Below are positions 1 through 8,564 of a stretch of 64,000 nt of DNA, in pieces. The notes under the pieces were generated by a model. It saw nothing but the letters and a program-made list of their open reading frames with translations. It searched no databases and was not told where the DNA came from. This DNA comes from Gemmatimonadetes bacterium 2013_60CM_65_52 (GTDB lineage Bacteria > Gemmatimonadota > Gemmatimonadetes > Gemmatimonadales > Gemmatimonadaceae). Numbering within the stretch: position 1 is the stretch's first letter; every line of letters starts with the position of its first letter. The stretch spans positions 54,507 through 118,506 of the forward strand of contig NGFI01000003.1 of assembly GCA_002215645.1 (NCBI GenBank). The letters are read 5' to 3'. A program made the position numbers and the translations under genes.

Positions 1-2888
1 GGATCCTTCTTGAGGACAAACGTCTCCGTGCCGACGGGCCTCCCGTCCACGATCATGCGGACGCGATAGGTGCCCGGTGGAGACATGGGACCCTGGGTGC
101 CGGCCGCCCACATGATCAGCCCCTCGAACGTCGAAGCGTCCGGATACCGCATGTTCCAGTTGAAGGTGTTGATCCCCGCCTTGTTCGGCACACGTGGCGG
201 AGGCGGCGTGCGAATGGGACCTCCCTCCTCTTCCCCACCGGCCGCCAATGCGCCCGCGTCGGGTGTGCGGCGCAGCATTCGCTCGACACTGTCGACGGGC
301 ACGCCAGCGGCCACGAGCGAGTCGCGCCGCACCTTGATGCGCGCGGCCCGCGTTACCGAGTCCACGGCGGTGGCGGAGTCCTGGCGGCTGGTGAAGCTCC
401 GGATGAGCGTGCCCTTCGAGTCGAGGAACTGCAGCACGACCTCGCGATTGGCGTTCTTCAGCCAGTAGTGCACCTGCGGTCCACCGGCGGGGCTCGCCGC
501 GACCGGATGCACCGGCGGGCCGGACGGAGCACCCGGTGCCGCACCGCCCCCACCGAATCGGCCGCCGGCAAAGCTCACCCGATATGCATCCCGCGGATGG
601 AAGAGATGCGCGGGCTTCTGTGTGACCGCGGGCGTGATCTGCCGCAGTGCCGAGATGTCGTCGATGACCCAGAAGCTGCGTCCGTGTGTCGCGGCGATGA
701 GATCCCCTTCCTTTATCGCGAGGTCGTGCACGGGCACGGGGGGCAGATTCAGTTGGAGACGCTGCCAGCTCGCGCCGTCGTCGCGCGAGAACCAGACGCC
801 ACGCTCCGTCCCGACGTACAGCTGTCCGGCCTTCTCGTTGTCTTCGCGAATGGCGCGCGCGAACTGCGTGCTGTCGATCCCTCGATCGATACGCGCCCAC
901 GTCTTTCCGAAGTCGGTGGTGCGCCACAGGTACGGCCGGTCGTCGTTCAACTGGAAACGATTCGCGGCGACGTATGCGGTGCCGGCGCTGAAGTGCGAGG
1001 GCTCGATGAGCGAGACGCGCGTATAGGCGGCCATGTCCTTCGGCGTGACGTCCTGCCACGACTTGCCGTTGTCGCGGGACACATGAATCAGCCCGTCGTC
1101 GGACCCCGCCCACAGCACGCCGCGCTGCTTCGGCGACTCGGCGAATGCGAAGATGACGCCATAGTACTCGACGGACGTTTGATCCTTCGTGATGGGGCCG
1201 CCCGATGGTCCGAGTGTCTTCGGATCATTGCGCGTCAGATCCGGTGAGATCACCTCCCAGCTCTGACCGTCGTTCGTGGTGCGATGCACGTAGTTCGACG
1301 TCGCGTACAGCACCGAGGGATCGTGCGGCGAGAGGATGATCGGATACGTCCATTGGAATCGATACTTGAGATCGATGGCCGAGTGGCCCATGGGGTTGTC
1401 GGGCCATGGGTTGATGTTGCGCGTGAGCCCCGTGCGCAAATCCTTGCGGGTGAGCAGCGCGCCATAGCTCCCTGCGTACACGACATCGGGCTTGTCGCTG
1501 CGCGACGCGATGTATCCGGATTCGCCGCCGCCGGCCTCCACCCAGTCGTGCAGGTCGATTCCGCCCGCCTTGCGGCTCGGTCCGCAGAGCGTGCTGTTGT
1601 CCTGCTGTGCACCGCACACCTGGTACGGGAAGTGGTCGGTGGCGATGACGTGGTAGAATTGCGCGGTCGCGAAATCTTCCTCCGACCACGTGCGGCCGCC
1701 GTCGGTGGACACGCTGGCTCCGCCGTCGTCCGACTCGATCATGCGCTGGTTGTCGTTTGGCGCGATCCAGAAGTCATGCGAGTCGCCGTGCGGAATGCCG
1801 CGCACCGGGCGAAAGGTCTTGCCGCCATCCGTGCTCTTCTGGAAGGAGACGTTGTTCACGTAGACGACGTTCGCGTCCCTGGTGTCCGCGTGAATCTTCG
1901 AGTAGTACCAGGCTCGCTGGCGCAGCGAGCGGTCGGCGTTGGTGCGGCTCCACGTGGCACCACCGTCGTCGGAGCGGAACACGCCGCCCGAATCGTTCTC
2001 GACAATGGCCCACACGAGACCGGCCTTCGCGCTCGACACATCGAGCCCGATGTTGCCGAAGAGACCCGCCGGTAATCCGGCGTTGTGCGTGATCTCCGTC
2101 CAGTGGTCGCCGCCGTCGGTCGTCTTGAAGATCCCGCTCCCTGCGCCACCGGAGATGAGCATCCAGGGCGTGCGGCCTGCCTGCCAGAATGCGGCGTACA
2201 GGACATCCGGGTTGGAGGGATCCATGACGAGATCCGACGCGCCGGTGGAGTCGTTGCGGAAGAGAATGCGGTCCCAGCTGCGCCCTCCGTTTCTCGAGCG
2301 GTAGATGCCCCGATCCGGCGTAGGAGCCCACACGTTGCCTTCCGCAGCGACGTACACGACATCGGGATTCGTGGGGTGGATGCGCACCCGCGAGATCTGT
2401 CGAGTCGCCTTGAGTCCGAGCGACGTCCACGTCTTGCCCGCGTCGGTGGACTTCCACACACCCTCACCGTGCGAGACGTTGCCGCGCAACGCGTACTCGC
2501 CGCCGCCGACATATACGACGTCGGGGTTTGACGCAGAGATCGCGACTGCGCCGATGGTTCCGCCAAAGTAGCCGTCCGTCACGGGCGCCCATGACTGTCC
2601 GCCATCGAGCGACTTGAAGACACCGCCCCCGACGGTGCCCATGTAGTACTCACTCGCGCGGGCGGCCGAACCGCCGACGGCGACTGAACGGCCACCCCGG
2701 TAGGGTCCCAACTCACGCCAGCGGAGTCCGCTCAGTGCCGACGAATCTACCGGACCCGGCTGTAACGAAGCCGGACTGACAGGGATGCTCGGCCTGGTGT
2801 CGCTCGCAGGTGCGGGACGCAGCTGCGCCTGAAGCGAGAGCGCGGCAAGGGGAACGAGGGAAACAGCGCGGAAGAGAGACTGAAACAC
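1..2888 (-). CDS. VPS10/sortilin-like Asp-box propeller protein, secreted (partial, C-terminus off window)
   Basis: About 960 residues are visible; the 3' end runs off base 1. The leftward frame opens with GTG at 2888, with GGAG 6 nt upstream, and a hydrophobic signal-like N-terminus (start VFQSLFRAVSLVPLAAL). It then carries many Asp-box repeats of the S-x-D-x-G-x-T/S-W type, for example STDAGKTW, SDDGGATW, STDGGRTW and TTDFGKTW. These are typical of sortilin/VPS10 and BNR-type beta-propellers, usually annotated as glycosyl hydrolase-like but mostly of unknown activity. The last visible part, after a Gly/Pro-rich linker, resembles the C-terminal beta-sandwich of the family. Exported beta-propeller protein is well supported; the substrate is unknown. 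It is divergent from the binding-protein gene at 3027. Confidence 0.85.
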   Translation of the reverse strand, partial: MFQSLFRAVSLVPLAALSLQAQLRPAPASDTRPSIPVSPASLQPGPVDSSALSGLRWRELGPYRGGRSVAVGGSAARASEYYMGTVGGGVFKSLDGGQSWAPVTDGYFGGTIGAVAISASNPDVVYVGGGEYALRGNVSHGEGVWKSTDAGKTWTSLGLKATRQISRVRIHPTNPDVVYVAAEGNVWAPTPDRGIYRSRNGGRSWDRILFRNDSTGASDLVMDPSNPDVLYAAFWQAGRTPWMLISGGAGSGIFKTTDGGDHWTEITHNAGLPAGLFGNIGLDVSSAKAGLVWAIVENDSGGVFRSDDGGATWSRTNADRSLRQRAWYYSKIHADTRDANVVYVNNVSFQKSTDGGKTFRPVRGIPHGDSHDFWIAPNDNQRMIESDDGGASVSTDGGRTWSEEDFATAQFYHVIATDHFPYQVCGAQQDNSTLCGPSRKAGGIDLHDWVEAGGGESGYIASRSDKPDVVYAGSYGALLTRKDLRTGLTRNINPWPDNPMGHSAIDLKYRFQWTYPIILSPHDPSVLYATSNYVHRTTNDGQSWEVISPDLTRNDPKTLGPSGGPITKDQTSVEYYGVIFAFAESPKQRGVLWAGSDDGLIHVSRDNGKSWQDVTPKDMAAYTRVSLIEPSHFSAGTAYVAANRFQLNDDRPYLWRTTDFGKTWARIDRGIDSTQFARAIREDNEKAGQLYVGTERGVWFSRDDGASWQRLQLNLPPVPVHDLAIKEGDLIAATHGRSFWVIDDISALRQITPAVTQKPAHLFHPRDAYRVSFAGGRFGGGGAAPGAPSGPPVHPVAASPAGGPQVHYWLKNANREVVLQFLDSKGTLIRSFTSRQDSATAVDSVTRAARIKVRRDSLVAAGVPVDSVERMLRRTPDAGALAAGGEEEGGPIRTPPPPRVPNKAGINTFNWNMRYPDASTFEGLIMWAAGTQGPMSPPGTYRVRMIVDGRPVGTETFVLKKD

Positions 2889-3026
2889 GAGAGCTCCATG
2901 GGGCGAGTTTTCAGGGCTGCATTTACGGGGCTGCGTGGGCGTGCGCAAGGAGTTCCAATGCAGCATCTCCCAATTTCCGCCGATACTGGATGATGTCCCC
3001 TTCTTTCCCGAGCATCCGCCGTTCGT

Positions 3027-4148
3027 ATGCCGAAGCGAGTCGCGCCACAACTCTTGTTCTCAGGCTTTCTGCTGCTCTTTGCCTGCCGCGAGCGGGCGCC
3101 GCTGCGTATCGGAGTGGTACTCGACCCGGATGGTCTGCGCGGCGCGGTCATGGCGGCCGATGATCTGAACGCCGGCGGCGGAATAAACGGACGGCGGCTG
3201 GAGCTCCGCGTGGTCAACGGGCTCTCCAGCACATCCGCGAAGGACGCCCTCACGGCCGCGGAGAGTCTCGCCACCGACGCAACGATTCTTGCAGTGGTCG
3301 GGCACACGAACAGCAACGCGAGTCTCGCCGCCTCGCAAGTGTACAACGAACGGCACGTCGTTCAGATCGCGCCGACGTCCACGGCGCCTCTCTACAGCCA
3401 CGCCGGCCCGTACAGCTTTCGAATGGTTCCCAGTGATCTGTATCAGGGAGAATTCCTCGCGAAGGTCGTGGCGGGCGACTCGCCGCATCCGCGTGTCGCA
3501 GTGCTGTACGAGAACGACGACTACGGGCGGAGTCTGCGTGGCAGGCTGGCGGAGGAGCTTGCCGTCAGGGACATTCAGCCGGTCTATGACGCCCCCGCCA
3601 GCGTGGTCGACGCCATCACCGACATCCCGGACATCGCGCAGGCGGTCGTGCGCGCACGGCCCAACCTGATCGTGTGGATCGGGACCGAGGGCGAGCTGCG
3701 TCAACTGCTTGCGGTGGTGCAGCGGTCGATTCCCCATGTGCGGGTGGTGGCGAGTGACCGCTTCAGTGTGCCGAGACCGCACGAGCCGAATGCCCAGGTT
3801 CTGTATGGCGTGCGGTACGTTCGATTTCGCGCCGCCGACGCGGCCTCGCCCGCAACACGCGCGCTGACCGCCCGGTACGAGCGACAGTTCCACGATGAGC
3901 ATTCGGACCAGTTTCTGCTCGCGTACGACGCGGTGCGCCTGCTCGCCACGGCCATCACCGCGGTGGGCACGGAGCGCGGCGACATTCGGGACTATCTCGC
4001 GGGTGTCGGCACCTCACGGCCCGCATTCGCGAGTCTGGACGGTCCGCTTCGGTTCGACGCCAACGGCGATCCGCCGCCCGGATATCATCTCGCCGAGGTA
4101 ACGTCCAAGGGGTCTCGTCCGATACCCGACGCATGGTTGGACCAGTAG
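3027..4148 (+). CDS. ABC-type branched-chain amino-acid/amide periplasmic-binding lipoprotein
   Basis: 373 aa. The N-terminus has a short hydrophobic stretch ending in LLLFAC, a lipobox-like site, so it is probably a lipoprotein. The body fits the type-1 periplasmic-binding fold (Peripla_BP_6/LivJ-like): RIGVVLDPDG, then A-A-D-D-L-N-AGGGINGR, AVVGHTNSNASLAAS, and VAVLYENDDYGRSL. These are the usual ligand-pocket and hinge segments. No permease or ATPase genes are adjacent. The stop codon lies inside the start of a sensor histidine kinase (16-bp overlap), so this is more likely the sensory receptor of a signalling pair than part of a transporter. That role is inferred from context. Confidence 0.8.
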   Translation: MPKRVAPQLLFSGFLLLFACRERAPLRIGVVLDPDGLRGAVMAADDLNAGGGINGRRLELRVVNGLSSTSAKDALTAAESLATDATILAVVGHTNSNASLAASQVYNERHVVQIAPTSTAPLYSHAGPYSFRMVPSDLYQGEFLAKVVAGDSPHPRVAVLYENDDYGRSLRGRLAEELAVRDIQPVYDAPASVVDAITDIPDIAQAVVRARPNLIVWIGTEGELRQLLAVVQRSIPHVRVVASDRFSVPRPHEPNAQVLYGVRYVRFRAADAASPATRALTARYERQFHDEHSDQFLLAYDAVRLLATAITAVGTERGDIRDYLAGVGTSRPAFASLDGPLRFDANGDPPPGYHLAEVTSKGSRPIPDAWLDQ

Positions 4149-5749
4149 ACGAGCGACGCCGGGGGGCACGCACGCTGCGCCGGATGATCACCATCGTCGC
4201 GGCGGTGTTCGGGGTCGTCGCCACCGTGTCCGTGCTCGCCGTGGCGCACCTCTCGCGCTCGCTCGGCAATGAGCTGGATCGCACGACGGAGCAACTCATC
4301 GACGAACAGCGAATCGCGGACCAGATCGTCAGCTCTTCCTACGGGCAGCAGCTCGCCGCGTATCGCTATCTGGAGAATCCGAGTGCGGGAACGCTGGCGG
4401 AGTTCCGTGACGGTGGCGCACAGGCGTATCGGGGCATCAGGAAATACCTGTTTCGTTCCATGCCGCTCGAGGCCAGGTTGCGGGTCGAGGGGATCAAGGA
4501 AGCGCACGAAATCTTCGAGGTGGCCGCGCAGCGCGCTTTCGATCTTGCGGCCAGCGGCGAGCCGGCGCGGGCGCGCGCCCACATGGTCACGCTCTCCCGC
4601 GACGCGGCGCTGCTCGAGCGCGCCGTACAGCGCTTCCTTGCGGTGCGTGAGCATCAACGGCAAGAGCTCCGCGAAAGCGAAGAGATGTGGCTCACGCGGC
4701 TGCAGTACGCCAGCGTGGCGCTGGCCGCTGCGCTGATCGTCGCCGCCGTGATGCTCGCGGTGCTCCTGCATCGGCGCGTGACGACGCCGTTGAGCGATCT
4801 CTCCGTGGCGGTGCGGGCGTTAGCCGCGGGGAGGGATGACGCGCGCGTGCCGCCGCAGCGATTCGCCGAATTTCAGCTGCTCGGCACGGCCTTCAACGAG
4901 ATGGCGGCGAGCATCCGCCAAGCGCGGATCGAGTCGCAGATCCGCAATGCGGATCTGGAGCGGGCGCTCGCGGACCTGCAGCGGGCACAGCGCGCACTCG
5001 TGCAGCACGAGAAGCTGAGCGCCGTCGGTGAGATGCTCGCCGGACTCGCACACGAGTTGAACAATCCCCTCGCCGGCATCCTCGGCGTCGCCGAATGTCT
5101 GCAGATGGAGATGTCGGGCTACCCGGATCCGGCGGTGCAGGAGCTCGCGACCTCACTGGTGGATCCGCTGGTCGCGGAATCACTGCGCGCGCGCGACCTG
5201 GTGCGGAACCTTCTCAATTTTTCGCGGGAGGCGGCCACGCAGCTCGAGAGCGTGCATCTCGCCGACGCGATGAACGTGGCGGTCGGCCTCAGGCGGCACG
5301 CATTCGTGCAATCGCAGAAGCAGTTGGAGATCTCCGTGCCCGACGATCTCTACGTGTCCGCGCAGCCACAGAAGCTCGAGCTCGCGATCATGAACGTCGT
5401 GAACAACAGCCTCGACGCACTGAACACGGGCACAGGTACGATGCTTCGCGTCGCCGCTGCGCGTGAGGAGGAGGATGTCGTGGTCACGTTCGAGGACGAC
5501 GGCCCCGGCTTCGTGCACTCCGACCGGGTGTTCGACCCATTCTACACGACCAAACCCGTGGGGTCTGGCACGGGCCTGGGCTTGTCGCTGGTGCACAAGT
5601 TCGTGCAGGAGTTCGGCGGCGTGGTGTTCGCGGAGAGCGCGCCGGTTCGCGGCGCGCGGCTCGTCATGCGATTGCGTGCGACGGAACCTTCGGCACGCGA
5701 AGAAGGAGCAGACGCGGCGCGTGTGTCGGAGGCGGCGCTGGCGGGATGA
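4133..5749 (+). CDS. Membrane sensor histidine kinase
   Basis: 538 aa. A TM segment near residues 15-40 is followed by a periplasmic helical sensor region, a second TM around 195-215, a HAMP-like segment (VTTPLSDLSVAVRALAAG) and a coiled coil. The kinase core has the H box LAGLAHELNNPLAG, the N box IMNVVNNSLDAL, and G boxes FEDDGPGF and GSGTGLGLSLVHKF. The HELNNPLAGI signature is that of the NtrB/RegB-like HisKA group. There is no receiver domain and no response regulator next to it, so the partner must be elsewhere. Overlap with the upstream binding protein suggests ligand sensing through that protein. Confidence 0.9.
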   Translation: MVGPVDERRRGARTLRRMITIVAAVFGVVATVSVLAVAHLSRSLGNELDRTTEQLIDEQRIADQIVSSSYGQQLAAYRYLENPSAGTLAEFRDGGAQAYRGIRKYLFRSMPLEARLRVEGIKEAHEIFEVAAQRAFDLAASGEPARARAHMVTLSRDAALLERAVQRFLAVREHQRQELRESEEMWLTRLQYASVALAAALIVAAVMLAVLLHRRVTTPLSDLSVAVRALAAGRDDARVPPQRFAEFQLLGTAFNEMAASIRQARIESQIRNADLERALADLQRAQRALVQHEKLSAVGEMLAGLAHELNNPLAGILGVAECLQMEMSGYPDPAVQELATSLVDPLVAESLRARDLVRNLLNFSREAATQLESVHLADAMNVAVGLRRHAFVQSQKQLEISVPDDLYVSAQPQKLELAIMNVVNNSLDALNTGTGTMLRVAAAREEEDVVVTFEDDGPGFVHSDRVFDPFYTTKPVGSGTGLGLSLVHKFVQEFGGVVFAESAPVRGARLVMRLRATEPSAREEGADAARVSEAALAG

Positions 5750-5753
5750 CGAA

Positions 5754-5780
5754 GGGTCGGCCCGCAACGCGAGCCGACCC
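5754..5780. terminator. Inverted repeat between convergent genes, probable terminator
   Basis: A perfect 8-bp stem, GGGTCGGC (5754-5761) and GCCGACCC (5773-5780), with an 11-nt loop, lies just after the kinase stop and before the end of the convergent lipoprotein gene. There is no U-tract on either strand, so it may act as a bidirectional hairpin rather than a classic intrinsic terminator. Confidence 0.5.
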
Positions 5781-5799
5781 GACACCTGAGGCCTGTGAG

Positions 5800-6015
5800 C
5801 TACGGTGCGCTGGTCGGCGACGCGGCCGAAACCGCGTCAGGCGCGCAGTACTGCGTGCCGTCAGCGTACGTGGCGACGTGATAGCCGGAGCGGCACGTCA
5901 GGTCGTCCCGGAGCGCCGCGCCAGGTTGCAGCCGGCTCGGCGCGGTTGACGACTCGCTCGAGCATGCGGCCAGACCGATCGTAGCCGCGGCGATGAAGAA
6001 CAGGCGCTTTCGCAT
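5800..6015 (-). CDS. Small lipoprotein of unknown function
   Basis: 71 aa starting at MRKRLFFIAAATIGLAAC; the lipobox LAAC-S is clear. The frame extends upstream to 6081, but the added residues carry no features and would bury the signal peptide, so the ATG at 6015 is preferred. The mature part has two further cysteines (LTCRSGYHV and GTQYCAPD) that could form a disulfide, and a low-complexity Ala/Ser/Pro end. No family is recognised. It faces the sensor kinase tail to tail. Confidence 0.6.
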   Translation of the reverse strand: MRKRLFFIAAATIGLAACSSESSTAPSRLQPGAALRDDLTCRSGYHVATYADGTQYCAPDAVSAASPTSAP

Positions 6016-6168
6016 GAGGACCTCTGTAGGAGCACCGCGAGCTTGCAGCGCCGGCTTTGGCGTCGCTGTGCCCGGGATCACGTGGCCTCATAGTGCCAGT
6101 CGCGTGCCATTGGCTCACTTCGCTGCGCTCCTTTGCCACCGCGGTAGCACCGACCCGAAGCGCCGTCG

Positions 6169-7059
6169 TCAGTCCGGTGACAACGCGCTCAGCTGTTCCT
6201 CGACGAGTCGGCGCTCAACGGGCAGGTTGGCGGACTCTGCCACAGTAAAGGCGTGCGCGAGGCAGACGCGTGCCGCGGCCGGCTCGTGCCGCTCGGAGGC
6301 AATGACCGCGAGCTGCATCAGGCATCGGACGCGTTGCGAGGGAACGTCGGCAATGGTGAACTGCCCATAGGCGGTGGTGATGCGTTCCTCCGCCTCGCTG
6401 GCGAGCCCGAGCGCTGCGAGCGCGATGCCGAGGTTCAGTTGGGCGCCGGCAAGCATCTCGAGATCGCCCGCCTGTCGCGCTTCGTTGAGCGCCGCCTCGA
6501 GCGTTTCACGAGCGGAAGCGAGCTCGCCACGGTCCATCTGCAGCCGGCCGATGTTGAGCAGCGACACGGCCTCACCGCGCTGGTCGGTGGCGCCCCGATA
6601 TGCGTCGCGCGATTCGGTGAAGAGGCGCTCCGCTTCGTCGAAGTCACGCGCTTCCGCGGCGAGACTGCCGAGGTTCTGGAGTGCCTTGGCGCGCGTGGCC
6701 GGCGTCATCGCCAGATCCAGGATGCGCGTGAAGAGCGCGCGCGCCTGGCCAGATTCGCCGCGCGCCCACCAGACGGCGCCTTCGATGTTCAGGGCGTTGG
6801 CTTCGATGTCCCGCCACCCATGCTCCCGCGCCAGCGCGGCGCCGCGGTTCGCGGCGGCGAGCGCGTCCTCCCATCTCGAGTGGAGGCGATGCACGTTGGC
6901 GAGGTGCCACCACGCTTCGGCCGCCGCCGCGGGGTGTGAGTCAGCGCGTTCGGTGACCGCCTCGAAGCACTCGCGTGCGCGCTGCACGACACCGTTGCGC
7001 TCGTAGCGAATGCCGTCGGCGAGAAGCTCCGAGACGGGCGCTTGAGACGTATCCGACAT
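6169..7059 (-). CDS. TPR-repeat protein
   Basis: 296 aa, almost entirely helical, with several tetratricopeptide-like units (for example AEAWWHLANVHRLHSRWEDA, AKALQNLGSLAAEARDFDEA, GEAVSLLNIGRLQMDRGELA, AGAQLNLGIALAALGLASEA). No signal peptide or TM segment, so it is cytoplasmic. It sits 56 bp downstream of the PilT-like ATPase gene on the same strand and is probably co-transcribed. A scaffold or adaptor role is likely; the partner is not shown by the sequence. Confidence 0.8.
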   Translation of the reverse strand: MSDTSQAPVSELLADGIRYERNGVVQRARECFEAVTERADSHPAAAAEAWWHLANVHRLHSRWEDALAAANRGAALAREHGWRDIEANALNIEGAVWWARGESGQARALFTRILDLAMTPATRAKALQNLGSLAAEARDFDEAERLFTESRDAYRGATDQRGEAVSLLNIGRLQMDRGELASARETLEAALNEARQAGDLEMLAGAQLNLGIALAALGLASEAEERITTAYGQFTIADVPSQRVRCLMQLAVIASERHEPAAARVCLAHAFTVAESANLPVERRLVEEQLSALSPD

Positions 7060-7115
7060 GTCGCGCTCGAGTCAGCTGCGGGGCACCGCGTATGCCGCCA
7101 TGCGGCGCGCGTGCG

Positions 7116-8306
7116 TTACCGCGAGCCTCGAAGCTGGAGCTCGAGGTCGAGCGGGTTTGCGGCCAGCTTGATGGCCATCTCGAACGAGACTTCTCCGGCG
7201 AGCACGAGATCCGCCAACGATTGGTCGAACGTCTGCGTGCCGTACTGGTCGCGACCCTTCCGCAGCGCATCGTTGAGGTTGTCGAACGAGCCCGCGTCGA
7301 GGACGGACTCGCGAACGTACGGTGTCATGTACAGGAGCTGTGTCGCGAGCACCCGGCGTCCGCCGGTGAGCCTGGGCACCAGCTTCTGTCCGACGACACA
7401 GTGCAGCACTTCGGCGAGACGCAGCCGCAGCGCCTGCTGATCTTCTCCCTCCATGCGCTGCAGCATCTGCCGGATGGCAGAGCCGGCGTCCGGCGCCTGC
7501 ATGCGTCCGATGACGAGCCGGCCCGCCTCGACGGCGCGCATGGCGGCTTCCACCACGGAGTGCTCCTCCATCGCGCCGATGACGATGGCGTCGGCGTCCT
7601 GCATGATGGCGGATCGCACGCCGTCCTCGAAGGACTCCGTGTCGCTGCCCACCTCGCGCTGCGTCATGCTCCAGCGCTGGCTCTTGTGGAGATACTCGAT
7701 GGGCCGCTCCACGAGCACGCAGTGGCGCCGCGACGCCGAGGTGGTGTTCAGGTGGTTGATGAGGGCCGCGATGGTGGTGGAACGGCCCGATTCCGGCGCG
7801 CCACACACGAGAATGAGTCCCGCCTCGATCTTCGGGGCGTGCACGATGGCGCGCGGCAGGTTGAGCTGCTCGAACGTGGGCAGCACGTCGGAGATGACGC
7901 GCATGACCACCATGAAGCTGGAGCGCTGCCGCAGGATGTTGGCACGAAAGCGACCGACGCCACGGACGCTCATCGAGCCCTCGAACTCCTTGACGTCTTC
8001 CACGCGCTCCGAGGCGCCGTTGGATTCGAGGATGCGCGCGGCGAGCGAGCGTGTGTCCGCCGTGTTGAGCGTCGGGGTGTCGAGTGGTACCAGTACGCCG
8101 TCGACACGCGCCTGCACGACGTCGCCCGCACGCACGTGAATGTCCGTGGCACCGAGGCGGACAGCTTCCTCGAGCAATGACTCAAACAGGAACTCGAAGG
8201 CACCGGGCTCGAATGCGGTCCGCGCGCGCGGACTCGGTTCACCGGGCCAGTTGCCTGCGGACTTCTGCTGCGGTGTCAAGTCGGTAACGGACAGGGTCTG
8301 CGCCAT
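7116..8306 (-). CDS. PilT/PilU-like type IV pilus ATPase family protein with altered Walker motifs
   Basis: 396 aa from ATG 8306; an in-frame extension to 8531 is possible but looks non-coding. The protein follows PilT architecture: N-terminal PAS-like part with GATDIHVRAGD (PilT has GASDLHL), P-loop region 169-177, and the His-box neighbourhood MTQREVGSDTESF (about 214-226). Two catalytic signatures differ. The P-loop reads GAPESGRST, with Arg175 where the invariant Lys should be. The Walker B region reads DADAIVIGAMEE, with Ala245 replacing the Glu of the usual GEMRD. It may therefore be a weak or inactive ATPase, perhaps a PilU-like regulatory subunit. No other pilus genes are in the window. 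Confidence 0.8.
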   Translation of the reverse strand: MAQTLSVTDLTPQQKSAGNWPGEPSPRARTAFEPGAFEFLFESLLEEAVRLGATDIHVRAGDVVQARVDGVLVPLDTPTLNTADTRSLAARILESNGASERVEDVKEFEGSMSVRGVGRFRANILRQRSSFMVVMRVISDVLPTFEQLNLPRAIVHAPKIEAGLILVCGAPESGRSTTIAALINHLNTTSASRRHCVLVERPIEYLHKSQRWSMTQREVGSDTESFEDGVRSAIMQDADAIVIGAMEEHSVVEAAMRAVEAGRLVIGRMQAPDAGSAIRQMLQRMEGEDQQALRLRLAEVLHCVVGQKLVPRLTGGRRVLATQLLYMTPYVRESVLDAGSFDNLNDALRKGRDQYGTQTFDQSLADLVLAGEVSFEMAIKLAANPLDLELQLRGSR

Positions 8307-8460
8307 TCGAAGAAGTGAAGGCCGTCGGATCGGCTTGCACCCCGAGCGATCACGAGGCGAAGCGCATGCGCCCTGCGGCCATGCACCGCAGCGCAAAAGT
8401 GGAGGGACGTCGGAGCCGGACGGACAAAGTGCAGAACATCTACCGCCTACCGACCAGTAA

Positions 8461-8564
8461 TTGACGCATGAGACCTTCTGCTGGTCAAATCGTCTCCGGA
8501 TGAGTATATTTTTTCCGTTGAGTCCGGTCAATACATGTGACTGCGCTCACGATTCATCCCACAT
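8461..8564 (+). promoter_or_regulatory. Possible promoter region of the polysaccharide locus
   Basis: The divergent gap before the sugar transferase contains an unusually AT-rich stretch around 8503-8516, including TATATT at 8505-8510, which could be a -10 element. No convincing -35 is seen at the usual distance; the TTGACG at 8461 is too far upstream. A weak call resting on composition only. Confidence 0.25.

Noticed and set aside
70..2571. Long rightward ORFs opposite the VPS10-like gene
   Set aside because: Translations are Arg/Ser-rich without domains, while the leftward frame shows repeated Asp boxes through the same DNA.
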